Source of the DNA: Adineta vaga
Lineage: Eukaryota > Rotifera
Assembly (NCBI GenBank): GCA_021613535.1
Contig: CP075496.1
Coordinates: forward strand, 12,710,001 to 12,774,000
Length of the DNA stretch: 64,000 nucleotides
Direction: 5' to 3'
The number at the start of each line of letters is the position of its first letter. Position 1 is the stretch's first letter. Below, piece by piece: positions 13,801 to 25,577 of the stretch. A model generated the notes under the pieces. It made no database searches. It saw only the letters and a list, made by a program, of their open reading frames with translations, and was not told where the DNA came from. The position numbers were made by a program, and so were the translations under genes.

Positions 13801-14097
13801 TACATACCGAAGTTGTTGTTGACGTAATCTATGTACACGTTCTCGTTCTTCGGATTCATTGAGTAAGGCATGAACTTGTCGTTGAAGATCTTCTTCTAAT
13901 TGTCGATGAATATTTGAACGCCATTGTTCATAAGAATTTGTATCTAAACATAAGAAAACACAAATCCTTTCAAACGATAAGTCAAGTAAGATCGAACCAG
14001 TTTTTATACTCTGAAGTCTTTCAAGATCGAAATTCTGATTTGAAACTGGGTGAATCTGTGGTAATTTTAATGTTTGATTTTCTTTCGAATCAGCCAT
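7833..14097 (-). CDS. AGBL2/3: Cytosolic carboxypeptidase CCP2/CCP3 (AGBL2/3), tubulin deglutamylase class
   Basis: Zinc carboxypeptidase (M14D) of the group that trims polyglutamate side chains from tubulin, in cilia and centrioles. Twenty-one exons give about 1,375 residues: 14010-14097, 13808-13943, 12962-13536, 12120-12723, 11904-12058, 11297-11454, 11051-11231, 10866-10990, 10616-10807, 10427-10567, 10227-10369, 10080-10178, 9932-10029, 9771-9876, 9489-9711, 9337-9375, 9142-9267, 8809-8946, 8717-8749, 8619-8649, 7833-8569; all phases agree. Family blocks: [26 protein letters not shown] (zinc His and Glu near residues 649/652), [38 protein letters not shown] (third zinc ligand) and [12 protein letters not shown] (catalytic Glu). 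CCP2/3-type N-terminal beta domain precedes this. The long C-terminal tail is Ser/Lys/Arg-rich and disordered. The exon 3 to 4 junction uses a poor acceptor (GACGAG) and is the least certain. Confidence 0.9.
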
Positions 14098-14431
14098 TAT
14101 TCAAATCTGTCGTTGCTAATCAGTTTGTTTTTTCTCTTCTCTTTTTTCAACATCTACTCTAACCACTATTCCGTATTTGACAAAACTTTTCTTTTGATTC
14201 CTTCGCTTACTCACCTTAACACTTAGACAAAACGTACTTCAATTTGCAAGGATGTTATTTTTCTTTTGTTTTATGTTATAATGCATATACACTGTTAAGT
14301 AACAAAAAAACTGTTTTGTTTGTTTTCTAGTTTTTTTTGTTTAACAAAAGAAATCAAGAGAGGGAGAGAGAGAGAGATTGACCTTGGTCCGTTTTCGAAT
14401 ATATTTGAAATCGAATGACGAAAACATTTAC

Positions 14432-14555
14432 CTTTGAGATATTGAATAAAATCGTGTTTCATTTGATCGGATATATCGAGAGATTTGTTCTGTAACTTTC
14501 CTTCTTCTTCTTCTTCTAGAACCATTGTTTGTCGTATAACTTGAAACATTGTCAT
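14432..14555 (-). CDS. AGBL2/3: Alternative first coding exon of the CCP2/3 gene
   Basis: An ATG at 14555 opens 41 codons (MTMFQVIRQTMVLEEEEEG, then KLQNKSLDISDQMKHDFIQY) and reaches a GTAAATG donor in phase 1. The main first exon (14010-14097) also ends in phase 1, so both can join exon 2 at 13943. Joining this exon skips the first one and gives Asp at the junction. It cannot be read straight into the 14097 start, because stops intervene. The sequence is acidic and helical. Two promoters with alternative N-termini is the simplest reading; a separate tiny gene is the alternative. Confidence 0.5.
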
Positions 14556-15181
14556 TAACTTTCTATTTTACTTCTTCTCGATGAATGGAAAAAGGAAAAA
14601 GAAGGATTTTTAATCGTATTAGAAAATAACCTTGATGATTATATACTTTTCTTTTCTTCTTCGATGTAACTGACAGTTATGACACCATAAATTATCATTT
14701 AGATTATCAGATAGTTATATTCAGATTAATTTCAAGATGAAACTTTTCCGTTCTTGTTTAAATGTTCAAGATAATTCCAATTTGACCTTGAAGATCATCT
14801 ATCCATTCTGATGAGAAAAAAGGTGTTTTTTTTTCTTCATTTCCGATGTAACAAAACGTTCCCATGTTGTTTTTTTTCTGACTCAAATAGATTTATATTT
14901 AAAGAACGATAAATTCTTTTTTTATCAAAACATGTTTTTCAGTATTCATTATAAATCTCGATTATTTCGCTGCGTGTTAATTGAATTGACAATCTTATGT
15001 GAGAAGAAATCAGGTCGAACCTTTTATTACTTGAAAAAGAAAGAACTGCACAATAAGAAATAGTCATCATCCAACAATATGGCAAGTATAAAAATTTAAA
15101 AAGGAAAAATAAGACTTGAAGTCTACGATAGTTTTCATTTGTTAAAAGACAGCAGAGATTATACTGATCGTTTGATTTACT
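14556..15181. other. Intergenic region, CCP2/3 5' side to transaldolase 3' side
   Basis: No gene seen. It should contain the distal CCP2/3 promoter and the transaldolase 3' untranslated region. AT-rich, with several T runs. Confidence 0.4.
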
Positions 15182-16243
15182 TTATTTCTTTTGTTGTATA
15201 CGTGCTCGAATAAGTTCTTCTAGTTTTTTCGCATCAATAGAAAATTTTCGTATACCATCAGATAATTTATCACTTGCCATTTCATCTTCATTTAACATCC
15301 AACGAAATGTTTTCTCATCAAGTTTATCAAATTTCTTCTTATCTTTACTTCGATGTGCAGCTTGTTCAGCATTTAAATAAACTTGAAACTTTTCCTTCTC
15401 AACACTTTTTTGTTCACCTAATTCATCGAGTAATTTTGGACTAATAGTCAATAAATCACATCCAACTAAACCAACAATTTGTTTAGTATTACGAAATGAT
15501 GCACCCATGATAACCGTTTTGATATTATTTTGTTTATAATAATTATAAATACGTGTAACACTAACCTATAGAAGAAATGGATGATTAAAATCGTAAAAAA
15601 TATACGAATTCGAATGACTTACAACACCTGGATCTTCATCGATTTCATATTCACGTTTACCTTTTTTTTCAATATACCAATCATAGATTCGACCAACAAA
15701 TGGTGAAATCAATGTTACTTGAGCATCAGCACATGCTAATGCTTGTGCAAAAGAAAATATTAATGTCATATTACAATGAATACCATGTTTTTCTTCTAAT
15801 TCTTTTGCTGCTTGAATACCTTCCCATGTTGATGATAATTTAATTAAAATTCGATCTTTCGATATTCCACGTTCTTGATATAAATCAATTAAATGACGTG
15901 CTTTGTTGATTTGTCCTTCACGATCAAATGAAAGACGTGCATCAACTTCAGTTGATACACGACCAGGAATTATTTTAAGAATTTCAACGCCAAATGCCAC
16001 AAAGACTGTATCCATAATGTCATCAATAATTGCTTGTTCATCTAATGCTGATGAATCTTTTTCGCGACATTTATCAACAATTTCATCAATTAGATGAGAA
16101 TATTGTTTCATATTAGCAGCAGCTAATATCAACGATGGATTTGTTGTTGCATCGGTCGGTTTATATTTTTCTAACGAACCAAAATCACCCGAATCAGCAA
16201 CAATGGTTGTATGTTGACGAATTTGTTCAAGAAGATTAGCCAT
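15182..16243 (-). CDS. TALDO1: Transaldolase
   Basis: A 334-residue cytosolic enzyme of the non-oxidative pentose phosphate pathway. It moves a dihydroxyacetone unit from sedoheptulose 7-phosphate to glyceraldehyde 3-phosphate. Two exons, 15623-16243 and 15182-15565, join in phase 0. The Schiff-base lysine is in [12 protein letters not shown] (about residue 135). Other blocks: [72 protein letters not shown] and [11 protein letters not shown]. Length is close to human TALDO1 (337). It ends in Gln-Lys-Lys. Confidence 0.97.
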
Positions 16244-17190
16244 GATATAAAATCAAAATATCCTCTAAAAGACGATATATATATATGTTTAGATCAAATA
16301 CTTTGTTCTTTAGGTACAAATAAGTAACGATAAACATCATTCGATACGCTTCATTACACACAATCGATTTCAAACTAACTGATTGAACTTCTACTATATA
16401 AATTTTTTTTAATGCTAATAAGAATCTAAGTAATAATTTTAATTAGAAATGAAAAGAAAACTTTACAATCTCAATAACATTTTCTTTTGACCTTCAAAAT
16501 GTAAATTAAATCACTGCGCCAGATGTTTTCTTTCCCTAGATTTCGATATATTTAGATCAGATGTTTCATCTAATTCTCAGTCATTCTATTGAATACGTTT
16601 CTTTTTTTTTCTTCTTCATCAAACTTATCAAAAAAAGAGAAGATTAAGCAATAATTTATATATGTTTTCTTTGTAAATCCATCCATGATATCGAAAGAAT
16701 AAGAAAACATGAGAGTACAACTCGAAGATACTAAAAGCTACAACGAGTATGTGTACGAGAAAACAAATGAAAAACAAAATCAAAGAAATAAACATCGAAT
16801 AAGATAATAAATATGAAGATCGACAGACGAAAAAAAGAAACAAAAACAGAATGTACATGTAATCAATGAAAACGAGAGAGAGAGATCATCCATGCACCAA
16901 ACAATACTACGAGAAGATTATTTATTTGTTTGTTTGTTTTTCTTTTGATTGTTGCATGTCTATCACTTTTCATTGCACGAAAACAAACTGAACAAAACAC
17001 AGAGAGAAACAGAAAAGAAATTACCGAAATCAAAAACGTAAAAAAAATTTTTTTTTTGAATAAGGCAACAGTAACAACAACAAAAAACCTTTCCCAAGGT
17101 TAATCAAAACATAAAAGAGCTTTTTTCATTTAAATTCACCGACAAAAGCGCAACAGCAAAAGAAGAAGAAGAAGAAGATAAATATTGAGA
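16244..17190. other. Intergenic region, transaldolase 5' to ATF6 3'
   Basis: No gene seen. It contains the transaldolase promoter side (16244 upward), a run of A/T homopolymers near 17040-17060 and a GAA repeat at about 17161-17178, just downstream of the ATF6 stop. The minus-strand open frame 16628-16858 is low-complexity hydrophobic noise. Confidence 0.4.
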
Positions 17191-20122
17191 TTAGACAGTT
17201 GTTTGTGATACTGATGAAAAATATCGAAAGAGTTCTTGTCGATAAGTTGAAGGAATATGACCACGTTTGACAAAAACAAGTTTTGTATCTTCAACTTCAC
17301 AATCAATTTGAATCATAGGTACATGATTTGCTGGAACATGAATTGATTCTAGCAAAAAAAACAAAAGTTGAAAAGATCAATTCAAATATGTATTGAACTA
17401 TACTATTTAAATGTGTAATTGAAGCTGGTAAGATAAGAGACATTTTCGGTCGTTGAGTTTGATTCGTTACCATTGCAGGTAAAATTAAATGATCCTAGAC
17501 AAATGAAATGTTTATTGAAAAGATTCAATCAAAATCTCATACGCGTTTGAAAGAAACGAAATAGAGTGTATCATTTCTTCGATCAATTGCATGAATAAAA
17601 TCATCATAATTTGGTTCATATCCTTTATATGGTTGTAATTGTCCTTTACTTGCTGATTGAATTCTAAAGAAATAATAGTTGAATTCAAAGAATATTTTCT
17701 TTTCATTGAAAAAAACAAAGAAAACAAACTTTGGTGTTCGTCGATTTAGAAGAGCAACTTTTCTTGGAATATGTTGTTGATGATCTTGTGAATCACTCAC
17801 AGGGACGAGATTAGGAGCTGTTGGAATGGTAACTGAATTTGAATCAGGTATTGTAACCGGTTTTGTTTTATCAATTGTTTCTTCTTGACGATAATGATCT
17901 TGTACCCATGAACGAAGTTCTTGATTGATTCTATCAAGAAGAAAATTAAATGATATTATCCACAATGAAACTATAGTGAAAATCAAAACATCTATTGAAG
18001 ACTAAGAAAAAAACCTATTTACCGTTGTGAGTGAGTTTTATTAATAAAAGCCACACATTGTAAGTACGGATAGGTCGTAATCAATGATGAATCATTATTA
18101 TTATTCCCAATCGAACCATCGTCAGTATCACTACTAGCTACATATGAATTATCATTACTACTACGTCGACGATCAGCACTAAGAATTGTTCGACCGCGAA
18201 GTATTGTTTCTTCGCCTTTATAACCAGAATGACTATTATATAAAGCAATCGAACCTGATGAATCCGTTGAAATTGGTGATAGAGATCTATATGAAAGAAA
18301 CTTCTTGAAACAAAACTATTCACAGAGAATGTATAATTTACTTTAATGTAAAGATATTGAATACAACTAAAAGAACGATACCCATCAATATCAATGGTTT
18401 ACGTACACGTGGTGACGCTATACCATTACCGAGTTTATAAGTTTTCAAGAGATCGTTCTATAATATTACACAAACGAAGAATTATATTTTTAATTTCTGA
18501 AGAGAATCTACGCTTCATACCTCCATTTCAAGAGTGTGTACACGTGTTAATAATTTCGTATTTTCACTTTTTAATCGATCGTTTTCATCAGATAATTCTT
18601 TTACTTTTACTTCAAGATTTTCCATTAACTAAGAAAAAAAAACATTTTTCTCGTCAGAAAAACTAACGATAAATGATTTCAATTCAAATACGAACTTGTT
18701 TACGTCGTTTACGTGACAGAGATGCTGATTCACGATTTTTTATCATTCGAAGATGTTTCTTCAATGCTTCTTCCTATACGAAATTAAAAGTACGATCTAC
18801 GTTTTTTTGTTTCTTAGATAATAATCATTAAAGAACTTACGCTAACATTTCCATATTGAACTTTTAATTGATCAAGTGTTAATGTCGTTAATTCAGATGG
18901 TTGAACAGGTAATTGCTGTTGATTATTTGAACTTTCTGAACGTCGTCGTTTGGCTGGTGGTGAAGTCATTGAATTTGTTCCATTCAATGTTTTAATAAAG
19001 GTTCCAGTAGTTAATGATGAATTTTCAGTATTAGTCGAATTTGGATATACAGTTGTAATACGTTTCACATTAGTTGTTGGAATAGTATCGGCTTCTACGG
19101 AAAACAAACAAAAACAAAAAAGACGGTTTAAATAATTATTTTCTAATGAATTTAATCTCACCTGTTTTAACAATAGTTACTGGTGTTGCTGTTGTCGTTA
19201 ACGGCATTTTGATTACAGGTACTTTTGCGACAGTAAAAGGTTTTGATGTAGTAATTATTGTAATATTAGCTGGCGATGATTGGACTGGTAGTGTTGTATT
19301 GACTACCGGTTCGATTTTAACACATTTTGTTCCTGTTGATGCTGTACCGGCATAAGATTGAAGTTTAACACAACTTGTAATTTGTGGTTGCTGTTGTGGA
19401 GGAAAATTTATTTGATTTATTGATGGTCTCGGTAAAATTATCGGTCGTTGAGTTGAAATTGGTGATGGTGAAGGAACAAGACTTGATGAGGGTGGAGGAG
19501 ATGGATATGGATTTTGAATTGATGATGGAGATGATAATGGCTATAGAGGAAGAAAAACGAATTAGAAATGTTCTTTTAGTCATGTAAAATAAATTTTTAC
19601 AATTTGTTGTAATGCTTCGGAATTTTGTTGATCGGGTAATTCAAATCCTGCAAAGAGATCATCCAATGTTGAACTATCCGAATCTGTTAAACCATCAGCA
19701 AGCATCAACGAATGCTAAAACAAAAGAGATGAATTGATAAATGATGAAGCAGAAAATATGATCAATTATACTTGTTCATTAATCAATGCATTAATATCAT
19801 AATGTTCACCGTTTGGATCATCGGAAAGTGGACTATCCATAGTCCAAGGCCAAATATCTATTTTTGAAAAATCAATGTCATACTTTCATTGAAAATGAAC
19901 CGATCATACTCACCAAAATGATTATTTAATTCTCCTGTCATCGGTGGTGTATCGGAAATTCGACTATCGTTATCATTTTCAGTTGAGGGTGATGACTATC
20001 AAAACATAAACAAAAAGAATTCATTGAAGAAAAAAAAAGCTTCTATTGTTTTATACATTTTTATTTGAGACTGCGTCAAATCCACCGAATAAAGATTCGT
20101 AATCAATATCAATTGTACTCAT
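17191..20122 (-). CDS. ATF6: ATF6-type ER-membrane bZIP transcription factor
   Basis: A 705-residue type II ER-membrane factor of the unfolded-protein response, close in size to human ATF6alpha (670). Fourteen phase-consistent exons: 20057-20122, 19914-19995, 19772-19857, 19601-19714, 19162-19540, 18841-19094, 18696-18773, 18521-18628, 18342-18457, 18023-18286, 17730-17930, 17543-17663, 17404-17494, 17191-17348. Acidic and Ser/Pro/Thr-rich activation region first; then the bZIP basic region HLRMIKNRESASLSRKRRKQ (about 334-353) and leucine zipper; then one membrane segment PLILMGIVLLVVFNIF (about 410-425). In the lumenal tail RTIL (about 460-463) fits the site-1 protease consensus at the expected distance from the membrane. 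The lumenal part carries the ATF6-like YDDFIHAI and RNDTLYFVSF blocks. Family mechanism: stress sends it to the Golgi, where S1P and S2P release the bZIP part to the nucleus. An ATF6-type DNA site lies about 300 nt upstream. Confidence 0.93.
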
Positions 20123-20414
20123 TGTTAATTTCGTTTTTTAATTATTGAATAAAAGCATTTATGCATTTAATTGTAGACTATATTTTGAAATAAATAACAT
20201 AACATCTGGTGTTTCTTTTTCTATTCTTATAAAAGAACAAAAGAATTGTCCTTCAGCATGAACAGAATATTTAATAATAAACTTTTCTTTTGCTTTTCTG
20301 TCGACAAATATCAATGGTGTGTAGAAATCTAGAAAAAGTTTCAATCAAAACAAAGACGTTAGTTTTACTCAGTAAATGTAAGTTTATTCAAACCAATCGA
20401 GAAACGACAAACGT

Positions 20415-20422
20415 CCACGTCA
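20415..20422 (-). promoter_or_regulatory. ATF6/XBP1-type unfolded-protein response element
   Basis: The minus strand reads TGACGTGG, an exact match to the known ATF6 core TGACGTG(G/A). It lies 293 nt upstream of the ATF6 ATG in the promoter-proximal, less AT-rich stretch. Feed-forward control of ATF6 by the response itself is an inference. Confidence 0.4.
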
Positions 20423-20520
20423 GTTTGCTCAAAGAGAAAGATTGATTCGTTGAGTTGGCAATTGGGAAGGAAGAAAGCACAGACGAGAAAAGGAAAAGAA
20501 GAGAATCAGCAACATTGGAA

Positions 20521-20527
20521 TGACTCA
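20521..20527. promoter_or_regulatory. AP-1-type TGACTCA site upstream of ATF6
   Basis: Exact TGACTCA, the consensus for Fos/Jun-type bZIP dimers, about 400 nt upstream of the ATF6 start. Seven-base matches arise by chance in long sequence, so this is only suggestive. Confidence 0.2.
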
Positions 20528-22007
20528 TTCGGTATATAGAGCGAACAATATACATCATCGATTGTGTTCTGTGGACCCTCATTTTATTCGGCAGGGAATT
20601 GTGTCGAAAGAGGGCGTTGGAATATTTTCTTCAACAAAAATAGCAATTATTTCATGTTAATAAAAAGAAAAAGCTTTCTATTTCAATGAAATTTCAATAA
20701 ATCAGATGAAAGAGAGTGAGCGTATAATGAAAAGGATACTTAACATGACGATATATTTGCACCTGTTCCAATTTTTATTTAGATTTTTGTTCCGACGTGC
20801 ATAAATAAGCAAACTATGGATGTGGGGATATAGTTTCATATGAGATGAGTGTATGACATTCCTCTGCATTATATCGTACTTCAATGCACATGATGATTTA
20901 AAAGGTTATAAATGAATAAATACCAAATATTTTGTGAGTCACTGTGATAAAATGACTTGATAGATAGAAGGGATTTTGATACAATGGGATCATTTTGAAA
21001 AGCCCAAAAAGATTAATTGATGGGATGGAAAGACGACAAACCTTATTGTACGTGCTGTATACATTTTGTCAAATCTTAGCTCGCTGATGATTTTTAACAG
21101 CCAATGATATATTTCCTAGGTCACAAATATGTTTGAGATATAATAAATCATTGCTAAATTAGATATTTGTAGTTATATTTTCCTTGAAAATGTTTAAAGA
21201 AAAACGAACCAATGTATATTTACTAAAAGATTTGCATATCGACGCTTTGAAAAATTGAATTCAATTCACCTTCGGTACTTGGGAAACACTTCCATAATTC
21301 ATACAGATTCGAAAGAATAGATGAAAATCGAGTAACCTTATTCTTTTTTGTAATATTTTTTCATGTTGATGCTATATGATACTATACGGAAGAACGTACA
21401 GGGCTTTGTAGAATAGATTTCTCCGTATCGACTGACGCAAGTTCAAAATAAATTTGATCAATTTTTTGTGATAAGAAAACATTAAAAATGAATCGGAGAA
21501 AATATTTATTTTCCGTTTAGTTTTTCGTCATTAGGGCGTTATTTCTTATGAAATAATCCGATCTCATCTTATACAAAGCTTTGGTTAGGAATAATTTACT
21601 CGTTGAGGAGCAATATCTGAGTACAGATATTTACATATACATGCACGATAGAGGGAAATGGAAACAACTGAAGCACCATTTTCCATTACGATCGTTCGAA
21701 AGAGATGGAAACAACAAAAAAACATACAAATGACTGTTACATCTTGCTGATAAGCAATACAATCGGACGAGACGTGAAACCATCATTGATATAGAAATTG
21801 ATGATGTATCAACATGTCTTGGAACTCTAACATTCATGAAGAAGACTTCCTTGTACCTTTTTTTTCAAGGTTTGAACAAGAAACAATCATTCAAAGACAT
21901 GGAATATATCGAAGGTATTTATTAAGCTTGAATAAATGAATTTTATACATGTTCTTGTACTCTATACGTTAAAATGACTAAAACAATAGCTAAATAGATA
22001 CAAATCA

Positions 22008-22836
22008 TTATGTTTCATTTTGATGTCGATGAACTCGTGTATGTCGATCAAGATTTCCTTTATGACTTGTTGAATATGAACATATCGAACAAACGAATGC
22101 TTTTTGACCCGAATGAATGGATTGATGTCGTCGTAAAAGTGCTTTTCGACAAAATGTACGTCGACATATATCACAATGATATCCAGAACGATGTGCTGTA
22201 TTAACATGTGCACGAAAATGTGCTTTACTCGTAAAGAATTGTTCACAACAATCAATGGGTTTGGAAAGAACTTCATGCATGGTTTGAATATGTCGTTTGA
22301 GATTATTTAATCGATTGGTTGTATATGCACATTGTGGACATGAAAGACGACGACGAACCTTGGAAATTGTTGAAGGTGATGATATGGGAGATTTTTTTCG
22401 ATAAGAATCTTTCTTTGTTGATGAAACATGAGGTTCTTTTTCGTTCGATGTTGAAGATAATAATGTTGGCGATGGTAATAAAAGTGGTAATGGTAGTGGT
22501 GTTGGTGTTGGTATTTGAATATAATGATCAATAAGATTTTTTAAGAAAATTTCGTGATACAATCGAAAGGATGTATCTGATTGAAGTAATAAAGGTGACG
22601 GTGGAGGAAGTGGTGGATAGAACATTGAAGTGAACAGAAATGGATTGGAATTGATTTGTTGATTTGAATTGAATAGAGACCTAGAAATAATATTATTTCA
22701 TAAGATGATCTCTTACTGAATTAGTAACAATTAGAAATCATGTTTTTCTCGATAATTTTTATTATGAATTAGTTAACTTTCATGTTTCTACAAGTATTCT
22801 TCATTGCAATACTTACTCATAGTACGAACTCATCAT
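22008..22836 (-). CDS. Four-finger C2H2 zinc-finger protein
   Basis: A 230-residue putative DNA-binding protein. Exon 1 (22817-22836) is only MMSSYYE; exon 2 (22008-22680) holds the rest, joined in phase 2. The N-terminal half is Pro/Leu/Ser-rich and disordered with a basic stretch (SKVRRRLS). Four C2H2 fingers fill the C-terminal half: CPQCAYTTNRLNNLKRHIQT, CCEQFFTSKAHFRAHVNTAH, CDICRRTFCRKALLRRHQSI and CSICSYSTSHKGNLDRHTRV. Fingers 3 and 4 are separated by a standard HSGQKAFV linker. I cannot assign an orthologue. The alternative start at 22625 (MFYPP) would shorten it by 25 residues. Confidence 0.82.
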
Positions 22837-23347
22837 AGTAATGTTATTGTTCAAACCATTAAAAATGACAAATGGACATGGAATCTATGAATGTCATTGA
22901 GCCGTGTGGTCGATTATTTTTTCTTCGATCTTTTTTTTCTTCTTCTTTTTTCTTCTCTCGATTCAAACATCACCATAAGACATATACGTTTAAGACAGTA
23001 GTACCTTTTTGCTCATGAATACGAGAGCGAACAAAAACAATAAAAGAAAACATTCGATGAGTCGAATCAACACTGACTCGTATAACTTTATGTATCTATC
23101 CAGAGAGAAATGTTGATGTTTCATCTCTCGGAAAAGAAAATTTTAATCATAGTAGATGTGTAAATGTATACACGTCAAAGACGAAAGAGAGAGAGAGAGA
23201 AGAAACAACGATGACAACGACACCGGTGATAAACGAGCATACATTAATTGAATGCCGTTTTGAACTCACTTTTTCCCTAGTGACGTTACATTAGGTGTTC
23301 ATTATAGAGAAGAAAGAAATGATGAGAGACAATGTAAAAGAAAGATG
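22837..23347. other. Intergenic region, zinc-finger gene 5' to receptor 3'
   Basis: No gene seen. T-rich and TC-rich runs near 22910-22960 and a GA repeat near 23187-23202. Confidence 0.4.
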
Positions 23348-25577
23348 TCAAATGTCATCCCAAGAAGTGATTTGTCGTGGTTGTTGATTGAATTTGATTG
23401 GATTCATTAAACCATGATTACGATTTGTTAAAATTGAACATTCAGATTTTAATTCGACGCAATCTTCTTGTTCTTCATAATGTGATTTCGGCAATTGAGA
23501 ATCAACAATAGATTGTGATAAAGAACGTAAATGATAGCCAGATAATGTCGAATCAAGATCACGATTATGTGGATATGAATGATTGTTTGGCATATGGTCA
23601 ATTCCAAGAGTTTTATGACCACGAAAAATGAGAGAACGAAGAGTTTTCAAACGATTTGTTGCGGCTGCTTGTGGTAATATTCGATCTCGACGAACTAGAT
23701 GATGCGACATAAGTGATGAATCATCAAGACGTACGGATGTTTGCGAATGATGTCGACGAGGATGTATCGGTGTTGGATATGCTGAAGTAGTTGTTTTTGT
23801 TTGAGTGCTTAATGTTGGTGGATGAGGATAGAAGTTTCGAAAAGTTGTAGTCGGTTTGGAATGGCTTGGTCTATATACATATAATATATACATATACAGG
23901 AAATATAATAATAACAACAATAATATAAGACGATAGAGATGCAGTTGCGTGCGGTATAAAAAGAACTAATATGCGGATTTGTGCTTACCGCAACGAGAAA
24001 ATGAACCAGATGAGAGCATTGATCAAGATCAGAAGAAAAATGACAGCAGCAACAACACAAATAACAATAACAGTCATATTTGAACGACGGAATGATGCAG
24101 ACTTTGGAAATAAATCTAAATTTTTGAAAAATAAATCAATCAACAATCGATTAAGATACTTTTGTATTTATTCATGTCTTACATTGATTATAAATTGTTT
24201 GATTAAGACCTTGAGATGGCTGTTGTTGTTGTTGATTAACACCAGCCAATGACATGATATCCTAGAGCAAACATAAAAGAATACTTCATGTTTAGATATG
24301 TTCTCACACACTTTATGTTCTTTGAGTGTACCATAGATGGGCGGAGCACCATCATGTCCGGATGGAAATCGTTTTATTAAATCATTTGAATGAGTAGCAA
24401 CTAATGGTGGAAATGGCATTTCATCTCCTTGCCTATGTCTTTCGTCTTTTCCTTCTTCTGATGTTGCTGCTCCTCCTCCTCCTCCTCCTTCTTCTCCTTT
24501 TCCATGATCAATCATAGCATTCATTCCATTATCTCCTATTGGAATATGTAGAGAAGATTGTTGGGACAAATCAAATGGTGGATGATTTGTTGATATTGGC
24601 GATCGGCTAACAGTTGGTGTAGCATAACATTGTAAACGAACAGTAGCATTATTTGATACAGGTAAAACAGAATATTTAATAAGAAAACCACCATGTTTCA
24701 TATGTGCTAATGTATAAAAACGAAGTGTAACATTTTGTTGAACATTACTAACAACAGTTAATGGATCTTGTGTTAAACATTTCGTTTGAAAATCTTGTCC
24801 AAGCCAAAGTATTAGACCAGCTTCTGCACATGTTGGCAAACGAAAATCAATTACTTCGAGAACAATAGCATAGCCTGGAGATGCAAATAATGCACATGGA
24901 CAATTAAGATTTGGAGCAAATCCATGTGGATAATTTGGTGTTGATAAAAATCCGTATGTTAAAGTTGTATCTTGAGGTTGACAAACATTTTGCAGTGAAT
25001 ATTCTGAAGAAGAAGAAGAAGAAGAAAATAAACAACACATCATCTTTATGATAATCATTCATCTGTTTTTCTATTCATTAGAATAACTAATTTTTTTTCT
25101 TCTGTCTAATCATATTTGTTGTATATCATTTTCTTCGAATAACGACATATTTCTACAAATCAAACTTCTTTCATCAATAACAAACCTGCTATACATTCGA
25201 ATTCAGCTTGAACATACGATGCAGCTAAATTCCAACAATCTTGCAATATTAATGGATGTTCAATGACACGAATTGTACAGTTCGTTGTTGTTAAACAGAC
25301 AATATCATCACGTGGAACATCCATCGTACAATCTTTATCAATATAGGAACAATCATTTGACCACGAATAACCATAAATAACACGTCCTAGTTTAATCAAT
25401 TGGTTATTTGGACATCCAAGTGCTAATGTACCACTTTTTATTTCATCCAAACAATAACTTTGTTTTGAATGCCCTAATGATGAATTCTCATTTTAGATAG
25501 AATTATATTTTCATTTTCAACTTACCAATTCGTGCAAAAACTAGAGAAGGTAAGTAGAATAGGACGACTAGAAACAT
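23348..25577 (-). CDS. Single-pass receptor with SUEL lectin and CUB domains
   Basis: A 586-residue predicted cell-surface protein. Six phase-consistent exons: 25526-25577, 25186-25473, 24312-25003, 24183-24261, 23989-24115, 23348-23870. Residues 1-16 (MFLVVLFYLPSLVFA) form a signal peptide. A galactose-binding SUEL-type lectin domain follows (about 24-112) with cysteines in CLDEI, LGCPNNQ, NDCSYIDKDC, CLTTTNC, LQDCW and FECI. A CUB domain comes next (about 115-235), with LSTPNYPHGFAPNLNCPC and FLIKYSV. A Ser/Gly-rich stalk leads to a membrane segment MTVIVICVVAAVIFLLILIN. The cytoplasmic tail of about 180 residues is basic and His/Ser/Arg-rich. Likely a carbohydrate-binding adhesion or guidance receptor; SUEL domains occur in latrophilin and EVA-1, but I do not recognise an orthologue with this order. 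Confidence 0.82.

Larger units (their letters stand above)
20123..22007. other. Intergenic region upstream of ATF6
   Basis: No gene seen in about 1.9 kb. The low-coordinate end is the presumed ATF6 promoter, less AT-rich than its surroundings between about 20400 and 20620. It holds a TGACGTGG element (20415-20422, minus strand) and a TGACTCA (20521-20527). The rest is the 3' flank of the next zinc-finger gene and featureless AT-rich sequence. Confidence 0.4.

Noticed and set aside
15903-16097. Plus-strand open frame inside transaldolase
   Set aside because: Antisense shadow of a strongly conserved coding exon.
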